Positions 9,074-18,437 are shown, numbered from the stretch's first letter. The stretch: DNA of 36,775 nucleotides from an uncultured Candidatus Poseidoniales archaeon (GCA_905182715.1 CAJJCP010000034.1:1-36775), one strand, 5' to 3'. Numbers and translations are program-made. The notes: generated by a model from the letters alone, not told the origin.

Positions 9074-9967
9074 TTGTATGATGGAAAGACCGTTCGTTCA
9101 TCAGCCCCTTCTCGAAAGAAGATTGCTGGTCAAATCGGAACTGGAAGTGAAATTCCAAAGGATGCAATTCCTGAAGTCGAGATTCCAAGTTTCATCGAAA
9201 GTCTTCTTGGCGGTCCTTTGGTCCCGAAGACGAAGTTCTTACCACCTGCAAAGATGGTTCAAAACCTCCAACTGGGTGTTTACGGAGTTCTCGTTGCTTT
9301 ATCTCTCTTAACCTACATGATTTCGCCTGCAGAAGGCACAATCTGGTACATGATTACGGGTAGCCTTGGAATTGCAACGATCCTTCAATTGCTTCTCATC
9401 GCAGCTGCAACTGGAACTGGGTTTTGGGGGACCTTCCAACGAGATGGACGTTTCACACTCATCAGCAACCTGATGTTCATTCTCGCTATCTTGCGTTTTG
9501 CTTCCTCAAAAATCATGCTTTCCAACGATATGTTTGGACTCCAAGATAAACCGTTTTTACTTTCAGCCCTTGTCGTTGTCTATGCAGTGCTTTTGATTAT
9601 GTATTTCGAACTTACCAACGGCGTTATCCGTTATTCAATGCTTGATACAAGTATTCGAACCAATGAAGTCTATGTCATGAATCCACAGAAGATCGTTGGT
9701 AAATACCACCGTTCCCTTCTCATCAACCCGCTTATTGCTACCGTGTTAGCAACGATTGTTCTCTCTGCGAACACGATTCTCCCTTTCTTCGTTGGAATCT
9801 TTTCCAAAGATACCGCCCTTCGCATGGAAGAATCAGTTGAACTGATTTCGGTCTATGGAGTGGCACTTGGGACTTTCTTTGTGTTCTGTGTTGTTGGCGG
9901 ATTGTTTGCACTCAACCTTCCAACCCACCTGCAGAGTTTCCGTGAGAAGCGTGCAGGCGATGACTAA
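9074..9967 (+). CDS. Six-helix membrane protein at the end of the MoxR operon
   Basis: 297 residues, family not recognised. A hydrophilic N-terminus of about 60 residues with basic and Pro-rich segments is followed by six hydrophobic helices, at roughly 68-88, 95-122, 130-152, 160-180, 213-241 and 255-280. It lies 46 bases after the DUF58 gene and is probably co-transcribed, so it may be a membrane scaffold for the MoxR/DUF58 complex (inference). The start is odd. The strong GAGGTGA site at 9025-9031 points to ATG 9037, but that ATG opens only a 14-codon frame ending at 9081. The long frame begins with TTG 9074, or possibly CTG 9041. Its stop overlaps the end of the convergent aspartokinase gene by four bases. 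Confidence 0.65.
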   Translation: MYDGKTVRSSAPSRKKIAGQIGTGSEIPKDAIPEVEIPSFIESLLGGPLVPKTKFLPPAKMVQNLQLGVYGVLVALSLLTYMISPAEGTIWYMITGSLGIATILQLLLIAAATGTGFWGTFQRDGRFTLISNLMFILAILRFASSKIMLSNDMFGLQDKPFLLSALVVVYAVLLIMYFELTNGVIRYSMLDTSIRTNEVYVMNPQKIVGKYHRSLLINPLIATVLATIVLSANTILPFFVGIFSKDTALRMEESVELISVYGVALGTFFVFCVVGGLFALNLPTHLQSFREKRAGDD

Positions 9968-11287
9968 GCCTCGATGGCGAGTTCCAAATGGTCTGCTAAT
10001 ACCTTGAGCATCGAATGCACATCTTTGTTTTTCGAGATAAGTCGTATTGCATGCTCATTTATTGAGAGTACTTCTACTTCAAGAAGTTCTTTGAGTTGTT
10101 GTGTCAAAATGAATTCCGAATCTTCTGGAAGTTTATTTCCTACCAATGAAAACATAACTCCAAATTCGGAGATTTCATGTTCAGTAAAGTGTTCGCTGAC
10201 GATTCTTGTAGCAACAGTAAGGTCATGTTGTGATACGATCCATGAGATGTGCCCAGGGACTGAGTCTAAATTCCAGCAAGGAACATTTTCTTGAGCCAAT
10301 TGAATTAACACTCGGCCTAGTTTTTCGCTCTGCACTTCAAGTGATGGCGAATCTACACTAATTCGTGCAATGCTTGGTAAACACCCAATCGCTTTCACTT
10401 TTCGAGTTTGGTGTAAATCTGGCCCGATAATTGAGGAGGCCTTTTCTTGGTGAACTCCTCGTAAGTCTCGGATTTCAAGAGGAATTCCAATGCTCCGAAG
10501 AGGTTCGACAGTTGCAGGATGTAATACTGGAGTGTCCAATCGAGCAAGTTCTACCGCTTCCCCATAGCCAAGGTAGGGAATTGGTTTGGATTCAATTCCC
10601 CATCGAGGATTCAACGGTAAAACACCTTCAACGTCTTTCCATAGAATGACCTTGTCGGCATTCACTAAATGCGCAATAGAAGTTGCAGTATGGTCGCTTC
10701 CTCCACGCCCAAGCAGTGCGAGTTCACCATCCGTACCTTCACCAAACCATCCGGTGATGACGGGTGTCCCAAAGAGGGCAGAGTGGTCTAATTCTCTCCA
10801 TTGAGGCATCAATGTCGACAATAGGCGCTCGATTGATTCCCTTCAATTTCAAACCGATATCTTCAGCTCCAACAGGATGGGCTTGAATATCAAATTCTTG
10901 CAAATGGTGTGCGACAACCAATGCCGACAAGCGTTCACCCGCTGCAAGTAATCGATTTGTAGCATTCCAATCATCTGGGCTTCTGGACAATTCTTCCAGT
11001 GAATGTTCGATGCCTTTCAATACCGAATTGAACAGATTTGCATTCTTGCTGTCGATTAACCCTGGTGCGAATCGTAAATGCTGTCTGGAAAGGTCACTTA
11101 CCAATCGGCTTGCATATCGCGGTTCTTGACTTGCCCGCATTAAGCGGTCGGTTGTACCCCATAAGGCAGAAACAACGAGAATAGATTGGCCAGGCCAGAA
11201 TTTGATCACTTCAGCAATACGATTCAAGTCCGAAATATCTCGAAGGCAAGAACCTCCAAACTTGTGAACAGTGATGGTCTTATTCAT
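9964..11287 (-). pseudogene. lysC: Aspartokinase, frameshifted once
   Basis: Catalyses phosphorylation of L-aspartate, the first step toward aspartate semialdehyde. The N-terminal part has the nucleotide-binding VHKFGGSC motif at the start. The second half of the kinase domain has GRGGSDHTATSIAHL and the KDVEG motif. Two ACT-type regulatory domains form the C-terminus, suggesting feedback control by an amino acid. The protein is split by one single-base shift near 10805. Upstream of it the frame ends at 10739; downstream it is open from 10821 to 9964. Joined, it gives about 440 residues, normal for the family. ATG 11287 follows a good GGAGGT site and overlaps the end of aroC by 8 bases, implying coupling. 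Its place in a shikimate operon fits the archaeal route that consumes aspartate semialdehyde. The shift is probably a sequencing error. Confidence 0.85.
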
Positions 11288-12377
11288 CGAAAAAACCTCC
11301 ACGTAATGCGAGGTCACAGAGAACAAGTTTGGCCATTGCTTCTACAACTGAAACTGCACGTGGGCCCAATACTGGGTCGTGACGTCCACCGACAACCAAT
11401 GGTTCGATCGAATCTGTTGCAAGATTCAAGGTGAGTTGTTCCGAAGCAATGCTCGATGGTGGTTTGAATGCAACCGATACATGAATCGGAGAGCCCGTAG
11501 CAAGGCCTGCCAGAACACCGTCAGGTTTCTCACCCATCAATGTTGGAAGTTCATTTGTTCCACCCCACACATCATTGTGTTCTAAGCCAGACATTTCGAC
11601 AACATCGAACCCTCGTCCAAATGTTACGCCGCGTGCGGCAGGAATGGCCATCATAGCACGTGCTAGAGCAGGTTCAAGTCCATCAAACCAAGGTTCGCCT
11701 AATCCAAGAGGTACACCAGTGACACAGAGGTCCACACGGCTTCCGATCGAATTGCGACCCATTCGATGTTGCTCAACCGTTTCAACCATCGCCAAGGCGG
11801 CAACAGGGTCTCTGCATCTCATTTCTTGGCAGGCTTCATTTTCCCACCTCGGGGGGCAGAGTTTCATTGATTTGGCTTTGACTTGACCGATTGCTCCAAC
11901 ATGCGCCTCGCATTCGATGCCGACTTTGTTGAGAAGAGGCGAAAGAACGGCCGCAGCAGCCACTAAAGCAGCGGTTAAGCGAGCACTTGAACTTCCTCCG
12001 CCGCGAAGGTCAGCCTCGCCATTGGTTCGCTTCTGCATCACCATGTCTTGGTGGCCAGGGCGTGGATGGTCGGGTAGGAAACTGTAATCACGAGATTTGG
12101 CATCCGTGTTTGCGATAGAGATTTCAATTTCATCCCCAGTTGTTTTGCCATCCACTACGCCAGTCCGAATTTCTACGTGATCGGCTTCCTTCCGCTTACT
12201 TGCATAACGTCCACCTGGGCGTCGTGAAGCCATTGCCTGTTCAAGAGCAGGATAATCGAGAACAATTCCAGCTGGTACACCCTTGAGTATTGCGCCTACG
12301 CGGGGTCCATGGCTTGTCCCAAAAAGGGTGAGCCGGATACGTTCTCCGAGGTGCATATGCATTGGATTCAGTTTCAC
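11280..12377 (-). CDS. aroC: Chorismate synthase
   Basis: Converts 5-enolpyruvylshikimate 3-phosphate to chorismate using reduced FMN; last step of the shikimate pathway. All three family signatures are visible: GTSHG near residue 20, GGGSSSARLTA near residue 130, and RHDPVLGPRAVSVVEAM near the C-terminus. DHPRPGHQD is also present. The length of 365 residues is typical. The start is GTG 12377, preceded by a GAGGGTGG ribosome site. ATG codons inside (Met6, Met8) are less likely because the family core GERIRLTLFGTSHG starts right after. The gene is intact, unlike its neighbours shikimate kinase and aspartokinase, and its last codons overlap the aspartokinase start. Confidence 0.96.
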   Translation of the reverse strand: MKLNPMHMHLGERIRLTLFGTSHGPRVGAILKGVPAGIVLDYPALEQAMASRRPGGRYASKRKEADHVEIRTGVVDGKTTGDEIEISIANTDAKSRDYSFLPDHPRPGHQDMVMQKRTNGEADLRGGGSSSARLTAALVAAAAVLSPLLNKVGIECEAHVGAIGQVKAKSMKLCPPRWENEACQEMRCRDPVAALAMVETVEQHRMGRNSIGSRVDLCVTGVPLGLGEPWFDGLEPALARAMMAIPAARGVTFGRGFDVVEMSGLEHNDVWGGTNELPTLMGEKPDGVLAGLATGSPIHVSVAFKPPSSIASEQLTLNLATDSIEPLVVGGRHDPVLGPRAVSVVEAMAKLVLCDLALRGGFFDE

Positions 12378-12406
12378 GAGCCACCCTCACTTGAAGAAGG
12401 TGTGTC

Positions 12407-13301
12407 TCATATTGTTTCTTCTCTTTCGATGCTCAAGAACGATGTTTCAATCACTTTGACAACATCTTTGTTGGCTTCAAACAATTTCCTTAGGCGGTCA
12501 CAAATTGGCTATGCTTACTTTTGGTGCGACCACGATGATCGCATTTCCAGAACCACTCATTCCGGCTGCACGTGCGCCATTGATCATTGCGTCGTTGGTA
12601 ATCTTACGGCCTTGGATATCATTCATGACGGCAACAGTTCCGCGACCATTCCAAGTCAATGCAACCAGTTCATTCATTTCTTGTAATGCTTCAAGTGAAT
12701 TCTGAAAGGCCTTTTGGTGAGGTATGAAATCTTCTAATTCAGGCCGCTTGGTCCGTTCTCCACGGCATACAATCATGACAAGCCAATGTTCCATGTTGGG
12801 GCCATCGCCTTCAAACAATACACCTTCAGCAATACTGTTTGCATGTGGGTCGATGAGTTTCCATCCTGGTGTAGGCAAGCCCACGCATCATCGATCGAGC
12901 CGGTAAGTGATACCTTTGAATCCAAGTTGGGCTTGTGCGGCCATTGCCACGTACTCTTCTTCACTTACTTCAGATTGAGTGGCGTCCGCAAGCGCTCGAA
13001 GAGCACCTATGGCTGTTGCAGCACTCGATTTGAGGCCTTGGCGTGGAGGGACTTGGCTGATGACAGCCCAATACAGTTCTTCCTTGGCTAGGTCGTTTGG
13101 AAGCTTGAATCCACCAGCTAGCCAAGCATCGATAATGGCCGGAAGTAACCCATCGGGGTCATCGAGGTCTCGTTTGCTCGGCCGGTCGAGTAAACGAACT
13201 GCTAACGGCAAGTCGAGACCAATACTTGCTCCATAGCCAAGGCCAGCAGCATGCAGTAAACTACAACCACCGTTCGCCTGTCCAGAGCCTAAGACCGCCA
13301 T
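12407..13301 (-). pseudogene. aroK: Archaeal GHMP-type shikimate kinase, frameshifted
   Basis: Phosphorylates shikimate at the 3-OH. This is the archaeal GHMP-superfamily enzyme, unrelated to bacterial AroK. The N-terminal substrate segment reads GLGYGASIGLDLPLAV. The ATP-binding motif reads PPRQGLKSSAATAIGALRALADA. A TGSIDDAWA motif and the C-terminal GMSGSGNAIIVVAPK motif follow. Three single-base shifts break the frame: near 12916 (AAA run), near 12866 (GG that would read GGG) and near 12508. Past the last one a well-formed tail, RKLFEANKDVVKVIETSF, continues to a stop at 12407. Joined length is about 298 residues, normal for the family. ATG 13301 lies five bases beyond the DHQ synthase stop, with aroC 29 bases downstream. 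Conserved codons in all frame segments favour sequencing error over old decay. Confidence 0.82.
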
Positions 13302-13305
13302 TGCA

Positions 13306-14337
13306 TCATCTCTCAGTGACGATACTTGAGATTGAGGCACCAATATGCCTCGCTCCTACATCGCACCATCCGAGGACAATCTCACCTTCTTTCAATGCGG
13401 TAATTGATTTGGTTTTGTTGTCAAGGCCCACGACTCGTACCGTCTCTGCTTGTTGCAAGAACATACTACCTTCTTTATCATTTTCATCGAGCCATTTTAT
13501 CAAAAGCATTGGGCGAATTTCAATTTTAAGCCTACCAATCGTGGCACTGCGGAGCATTCCCTCCGTATTTACCAAGAGGATTTCATCACCCGTATGAAGT
13601 TCTGAGAGATATTTCGTATTACCATTGGACATGCGCACATAAGCATGCGGTGGACCAGCATTGACGCGAAATGGGCGTGTAGGTACAAATTCCGATTCAA
13701 CAGTTTCTCCATGTACGAACAGAAAACTCGAGGCACTCGAACCGAGTAAAAGTCCTTCGCCATGCTTCAATAGACGAGTCATGTCGATACAATATCGCTC
13801 AGCAGTCCCCCTGATTCAACCGATGTGATGGTGAGTTTTCCCATGCCAACTTTTGCAGAAAAAGAAGCCTCCTCGTTCGATTCAATTTGTTCAGATTCTA
13901 AGCGTTGAGATTTGACGATGAGGGCTGCCTCGAGCATTTCCACCGAAGGGCTCACCACTAATGGCCTCTACTCCTCGTTGTAATGCAAAACCAGCTCCCT
14001 TGGGCTTGCTCAGGAGTCGAAAGAACGGCAGCGATTTTGGTAGGTGTTCCCTCACAGGCAGCTAAGAGGTTCTCAATTGGAATCATGGACCAGTCGGAGA
14101 ACTCGAGGACTAACCATTCGACACTGCCTACCAAAGAACGTGCATGATTTTGTGATGCTTCTCCATCCAGCATCACTAAACTTCCAACAAGTTGGTTTGA
14201 ACGCATTAAACGATGTCCATCAGTGAAAAAGTCAATTTCCGAATCGGTTGCTTTTGCGTGAAGCATGCGGTCTGCACCTTCGAATGTGCTGGACTGCTAC
14301 TTTCTATAGAAAAGCGCTTATCAATCCAAACTTCCAT
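13306..14337 (-). pseudogene. aroB': 3-dehydroquinate synthase class II, frameshifted
   Basis: Archaeal class II enzyme that oxidatively deaminates and cyclises ADTH (2-amino-3,7-dideoxy-D-threo-hept-6-ulosonate) to 3-dehydroquinate with NAD. The N-terminus begins MEVWIDKR at ATG 14337, after a GAGG site. A central IPIENLLAACEG motif follows, and then the diagnostic C-terminal half: GEGLLLGSSASSFLFVHGET, RPFRVNAGPPHAYV, YLSELHTGDEILLV and the final IEIRPMLLI. Four single-base shifts are needed to join the frames, near 14300, 13998 (GGG), 13960 and 13785. They sum to zero and give about 343 residues, near the family length. The ADTH synthase gene lies 34 bases upstream and shikimate kinase directly downstream. 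Sequencing error is likelier than loss of function, since pathway neighbours are intact or equally conserved. Confidence 0.82.
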
Positions 14338-14371
14338 ATGTATTCCTCAAAGTCCACAGGCATTCATCGCT

Positions 14372-15145
14372 TCATCTCACAGTAGAATCTTGATGTACAA
14401 GCATCATCAATGCTTTGGCAATTGCTTCGACATTTGGATGAGCAAACACTTGCCGACCCATGCATATTCCAGATGCACCGGCATCAAGTGCATCACGCAC
14501 CATTGTCAAAATTGCTTTCGAATCACCAGTTGCAGGTCCTCCCGCAACTAATACGGGGATTGGTACAGCGGAAGTGATTTTCTTGAAACTCTCTTTGTCA
14601 CCTGTCCATGTTGTTTTAGCAGCGTCACAACCGAGTTCAAAAGCGAGTCGAACGGCATGTGCGTTTGCGTTCGTATCGTCTCCTTCCATGACTGAGAGAT
14701 GTTCGCCGCGAGCATATACCATCCCAAACATTGGCAACTGGTGATGCAGTGCTGCTCGGCTCATTTGACCCATGCGCTCAATCATTACTGCCTCGTTTGG
14801 GCTACCCATATTGACTTGGCAAGAAACACCGAGTCCACCTCTGGGTAGAACTTCATCAGCATTACCTACCAAGACCTTGTTCGCACTGTCTGGTCCCGCA
14901 TGCCTTGTCGATACCGAGAAGTGAACAACCATGTCAGTCGAAGAGCCTTGACAGAGGTGGCCATAGTGGCTCACCAATCCCTTTTGCGCGACAATTGCAT
15001 CTACGCCAGCTCGCACCAGTGAACGGATCACATGCTCAGTATCCGTAAGTCCGTCAACTGGGAAATCGGATGCACCATGGTCAATTGGAATCCACACGCC
15101 TCGTCCATTTGGAAGTAATGAGTCCAAACGAGATGCCTTGTCCAT
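14372..15145 (-). CDS. aroA': ADTH synthase / class I (DhnA-type) aldolase
   Basis: Class I aldolase of the DhnA family. In archaea lacking DAHP synthase, the member beside DHQ synthase II is ADTH synthase. It joins 6-deoxy-5-ketofructose 1-phosphate to aspartate semialdehyde, the first step of aromatic amino acid synthesis. Visible are IDHG at 21-24, GMVYARG at 141-147, the Schiff-base lysine K177 in DAAKTTWTGD, and the C-terminal phosphate-binding VLVAGGP and GASGICMGRQVF. Length 257, close to the family's ~260-275. Lead gene of the aromatic operon, with no obvious ribosome site before ATG 15145, so the transcript may be leaderless. A plain fructose-bisphosphate aldolase is possible, but the context argues for ADTH synthase. 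Confidence 0.85.
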   Translation of the reverse strand: MDKASRLDSLLPNGRGVWIPIDHGASDFPVDGLTDTEHVIRSLVRAGVDAIVAQKGLVSHYGHLCQGSSTDMVVHFSVSTRHAGPDSANKVLVGNADEVLPRGGLGVSCQVNMGSPNEAVMIERMGQMSRAALHHQLPMFGMVYARGEHLSVMEGDDTNANAHAVRLAFELGCDAAKTTWTGDKESFKKITSAVPIPVLVAGGPATGDSKAILTMVRDALDAGASGICMGRQVFAHPNVEAIAKALMMLVHQDSTVR

Positions 15146-15186
15146 GGTTCGCCCAAAACCCGCTTGTTCTCAAGGTTTTGCCCGCG

Positions 15187-15853
15187 TTATTCGGAATCAA
15201 TTTGCTCACTCGACCACTTCATCATGGCCAATTCAGCCCGATTGAGGTGTTCTTGTAAGGTTGAACGTGGTATTTTCATCAATTCAGAAAGTTCTCGTAA
15301 TTTGATTTGTTTAGGATGGTCGTAATATCCCGATGTAGCGGCTACTTTGACGCATTCCATCTGGCGTGCTGTGAGGATTCCTTCGATAAGGCTCGCATTA
15401 TCTTCCATTTCCACAACTTTGACGACATCTGGTGGTAGCAATTCTCTGCATGTTTTCAAGAACTGAGAAATACCTGCTGGTACACCCTCGTACTGTAATA
15501 TTTATTCCCTCTCCACCATAGGTGTATGGTGGAAGAATATGAATGTTGGAAAAACGTATTGCTGCTATCGAAAGTGGATGTGAGTTCCAAACGACAAGAT
15601 AGCCGGACTGACCCCCATCAAGTTCCGATTCAACCGTCAAAAAGGGGACATCATTCAAGTCCTGAGGACCCTTTCCTTCACAAAAGTGCGGGAAAATCAA
15701 TTGTCGAATCCCCTTTTCACCAATATCGAGATGGCCTACGACCTCTAAAGAGTGGGCAATTTTGGCAATTGGGCCATATTCGGACCTTGCGACCGTTTCA
15801 GCCGTCCACTTTAGATGAATTTCCCGCACATCCATACCACTTGATAATCTCAT
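15187..15853 (-). pseudogene. Bat-like HTH_10 transcription regulator, frameshifted once
   Basis: Resembles bacterio-opsin-activator (Bat) type regulators: an N-terminal sensor-like region and a C-terminal HTH_10 domain. The HTH part reads LTARQMECVKVAATSGYYD, then LRELSELMKIPRSTLQEHL, close to the family pattern. The N-terminal part (from ATG 15853 or ATG 15835, both better than GTG 15895) ends out of frame. An extra base in the AAA run near 15502 restores a continuous read into QYEGVPAGISQFLKTC and the HTH. Joined length about 220 residues. It lies 41 bases upstream of ADTH synthase on the same strand, so it may regulate the aromatic operon or respond to its product (inference). A T/A-rich TTTATAT just upstream of ATG 15835 could be part of a promoter. 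Confidence 0.72.
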
Positions 15854-15966
15854 ATAAATTACAGGTAAAGATGTTTTGCTAGCGATAATAATCACTAAAT
15901 TTCCAGATTAGATTCAAATTTACGAGTCGTTTCCACCGATGCTACCAAAGGCTATCACCTCTTGCG

Positions 15967-15975
15967 AGTTATAAT
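15967..15975 (+). promoter_or_regulatory. Candidate TATA box
   Basis: GTTATAATG-like sequence in the 140-base gap between the divergent Bat-like regulator and the coiled-coil/EF-hand gene. It would put a plus-strand transcription start near 15995-16002. Found by eye only; no purine-rich BRE is clear. Confidence 0.3.
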
Positions 15976-16037
15976 GGCGGATAGTGAGCTGGCAGGGAAT
16001 ACTGGTTGAATATGTCCCTTGATAATGACAACTCTCC

Positions 16038-17240
16038 TTGCTGGAGGTTTTATTTTCGGACTTTGGAGAGATTCTTACTCGTCAAGATGTGACCGTTTCA
16101 ACACGTCAAGGCATGAACCCTGAAGGCCTCCGCTATGGATCTGGTTCTCAGGGCTTTGGAAGTGCTAAAATCGAAATCGATCGGAAATTGGCTATTGTAG
16201 CAACTCGACGACGACGACAAGAGTCAATTGCAAACCATTTGGCCATTGAAACTACAGAACGTCAAGCGAAAGAACAACTTGTACAAACACGTGCTCGACA
16301 AGAAGCCGAGCAGCAACAAATGTATGCTGATGCTCAAGAAGCAGCACATGAAGAGGCACGTTTAGCGTCTGAAGCGGCTCAACTCATACGTGACCAAGAA
16401 GATGCGGCTCGACGTCGTGAAGAAGAAGAGGCCCGCCTCTCTGCTGAGCGAGAGAACCAACGTCAGGCAGACTTTTTGGCTGCTGAAGAGGCTCGTCTCG
16501 CAGAAATTGCAGCAGCCCAACAGCAACAAGTATCTTCCACGAATGCAAATTCAAAAGCCATTAAAGAACTTCAAGCACGATTAGAACGTGAGGGTGCTAA
16601 ATCTTCTGACGTTCAAGTTTCACTTATGTGGAACAATTACAATGACCTTGACTTACATATTGTCTGTCCTTCAGGCGAGCGTCTTCACGGCGGAAACAAA
16701 ACTTCAGCCTGTGGCGGAATTCTTGACGTGGATGCAAATGTGCGTGCGGAAACCCGTAAGCCAGTTGAGAATGTCTTTTGGCCAGAGGGAACTGCTCCAG
16801 GTGGACAATATCATGTCTATGTGCATTATTACAAAAAGCACAACAAGCGCCGTTCCAAAGACCCAACAAGTTTCCAGATTATGGTGAACAGTGGCGGAGA
16901 AATGACCGAATACACTGCTGAACTCAGCAAGGGTGACCCAATTATGCAAGTCTGTTCGTTTGAGGTTTCATCGAAATCAGAGCGAGAGCGAGTAAAGCGT
17001 GAACTTGAATCGGAACTTGAAGCACTTAAGAACAAGTTTACCGATGCAGATGCAGACGGTAGTGCTCAACTTTCAGTTGAAGAACTTGCAAAGGCTACTG
17101 GTATGTCCATCCAAGATGCTGAAGTCATTCACAAGAAGGCCGACAAAGATGGCGACGGTTCAGTTTCACTTGATGAATATCTTTCTGCTTCCGATGTTCC
17201 GAGTGCTCCTGATTTGGAATCATTGAGCAATGACGACTGA
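16038..17240 (+). CDS. Coiled-coil, DUF2135 and EF-hand protein
   Basis: 400 residues with three parts. Residues about 60-180 form a long Ala/Glu/Arg/Gln-rich coiled coil. Residues about 190-320 match the DUF2135/YfaP-type beta domain, with LMWNNYNDLDLHIVCPSG, GGILDVDAN and a PVENVFWPEG stretch. The C-terminus holds two EF-hands: a variant loop starting D336-A-D338-A-D340-G, one residue longer than canonical, and a canonical loop D369-K-D371-G-D373-G ending at E380. Calcium binding is therefore likely. No signal peptide is seen, so it is probably cytosolic. The start is unclear: TTG 16038 opens the frame, ATG 16113 is the first ATG in frame, and no ribosome site fits either. ATG 16012 with a shift is also possible. 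Role unknown; a calcium-responsive structural protein is a guess. Confidence 0.7.
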   Translation: MLEVLFSDFGEILTRQDVTVSTRQGMNPEGLRYGSGSQGFGSAKIEIDRKLAIVATRRRRQESIANHLAIETTERQAKEQLVQTRARQEAEQQQMYADAQEAAHEEARLASEAAQLIRDQEDAARRREEEEARLSAERENQRQADFLAAEEARLAEIAAAQQQQVSSTNANSKAIKELQARLEREGAKSSDVQVSLMWNNYNDLDLHIVCPSGERLHGGNKTSACGGILDVDANVRAETRKPVENVFWPEGTAPGGQYHVYVHYYKKHNKRRSKDPTSFQIMVNSGGEMTEYTAELSKGDPIMQVCSFEVSSKSERERVKRELESELEALKNKFTDADADGSAQLSVEELAKATGMSIQDAEVIHKKADKDGDGSVSLDEYLSASDVPSAPDLESLSNDD

Positions 17241-17309
17241 TCAATTCAAATTGATTTGCATCGAACTGTTGAACCATACATTGATTGATTTAGCCTCATA
17301 CTCTTGAAC

Positions 17310-17326
17310 GAGTATCTTCGATACTC
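17310..17326. terminator. Hairpin between convergent genes
   Basis: Perfect 7-bp inverted repeat GAGTATC (17310-17316) and GATACTC (17320-17326) with loop TTC, flanked by a further partly pairing CTTG and CAAG. It lies between the plus-strand EF-hand gene and the minus-strand purP, overlapping the purP stop, and could end transcription from both sides. No strong T run follows on the plus strand. Confidence 0.4.
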
Positions 17327-18437
17327 AAGAAAGAATATCTTCGAGATGGTTGCCTTCACATGCCTTGCGAATCGAACGAGCAATTCGACGTCCTGTTGAC
17401 ATACGTTGTTCATTGATGTCAGAGTACGGAGAGCCACCGACGAAGGGGTTTGAACCAGCGACAATACGTGCGCTGATTTCAAACACTTTGAATTCGAGTG
17501 CATCAGTGACAATCGTTTCGAGGCAGAACGGTCCAATCATTCCACGGCTTCCTTCTTCCAATTCAAAAGATTCAGCCACAGTGCCTTCTGCCATTTCAAA
17601 AGCCCTTGGGAGTAGAGATTCACGGATGACGACCGGTTGGTTGCCTGTGACGACGAAAGAAGGTTCAACACCCATTTCACGTAAGTCGCGGAGCGAACCT
17701 AATTTGTAGAATTCATCGACATTTGACTCATCTCTTCGGTCCATTGAAAGTAATTCCAGTCGGCCGAGGTTCTTTCCAGCATGCGAGCCTTTACCACGGA
17801 CTTGGAATCCATCGGTTGCTGTAGGGTCAAAGAAAAAGTGGAGGTAATATCGGCATCCAAGGACGTATTCTTGAATTGTAAACTCTTCTTCAATATCGAC
17901 ATTTCTTCTGAAATCACGGTAATTTCGAGCGATGAAATAGCCTCTACCACCCTTTGCTCCCGCATATTTCACAATAACTGGACCTTCGATATCATGGGGG
18001 TCTTCGAGAACTTTCGGCATTGTACAGCCACCGCCTTCTAGCCACTGACGTTGACGTTCTCGGCTACTTTCCCAATGGAGAATTCCACGGTTTCCAAATG
18101 TCGGGACTTTGAGTTCTCGGTAATTTGACGAACCAAGATATTCGACTAAAGACCCGTGAGGGATAATCACTACATTTCTCTCTCGGAACCATTCAGCATG
18201 GTCGAGCATCTCACGATAGTTTTCGAGCATCAACCACTCGTCGGGTTCAGCACCAGGGAATGCTTTGTAGAAACGTCGTCGGTTTTCACCCACTGCAATT
18301 CCAAGCGTGCGGAAACCTTCAACACGAGCTCCATGCAGTATTTGCAAAGAAGAATGTGAGGCAACAACACCGATTGTAATGTTGTCTCGGTCGTAGTTGG
18401 CGAGCCACCCCGCCAGTGTATCTGAATCTACGCCCAT
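17325..18437 (-). CDS. purP: PurP, ATP- and formate-dependent FAICAR synthetase
   Basis: Archaeal ATP-grasp enzyme that formylates AICAR to FAICAR with formate and ATP in purine synthesis, replacing bacterial PurH transformylase. Family stretches are clear: ASHSSLQILHGARVEGFRT near residue 26, IIPHGSLVEYLG near 91, PTFGNRGILHWES, VIVKYAGAKGGRGYF, IQEYVLGCRYYLHFFF, GNQPVVIRESLLPR, GMIGPFCLETIV, VFEISARIVAGSNPF and SPYSDI. The 370 residues match the usual ~360. ATG 18437 has no ribosome site, so the message may be leaderless. The gene is convergent with the coiled-coil/EF-hand gene and divergent from the small DUF3147-like gene. Cytosolic, intact. Confidence 0.96.
   Translation of the reverse strand: MGVDSDTLAGWLANYDRDNITIGVVASHSSLQILHGARVEGFRTLGIAVGENRRRFYKAFPGAEPDEWLMLENYREMLDHAEWFRERNVVIIPHGSLVEYLGSSNYRELKVPTFGNRGILHWESSRERQRQWLEGGGCTMPKVLEDPHDIEGPVIVKYAGAKGGRGYFIARNYRDFRRNVDIEEEFTIQEYVLGCRYYLHFFFDPTATDGFQVRGKGSHAGKNLGRLELLSMDRRDESNVDEFYKLGSLRDLREMGVEPSFVVTGNQPVVIRESLLPRAFEMAEGTVAESFELEEGSRGMIGPFCLETIVTDALEFKVFEISARIVAGSNPFVGGSPYSDINEQRMSTGRRIARSIRKACEGNHLEDILS

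Noticed and set aside
12309-12686. 125-codon plus-strand frame over the aroC/shikimate kinase junction
   Set aside because: Antisense to chorismate synthase start and to the shifted shikimate kinase C-terminus, whose conserved read is clear.
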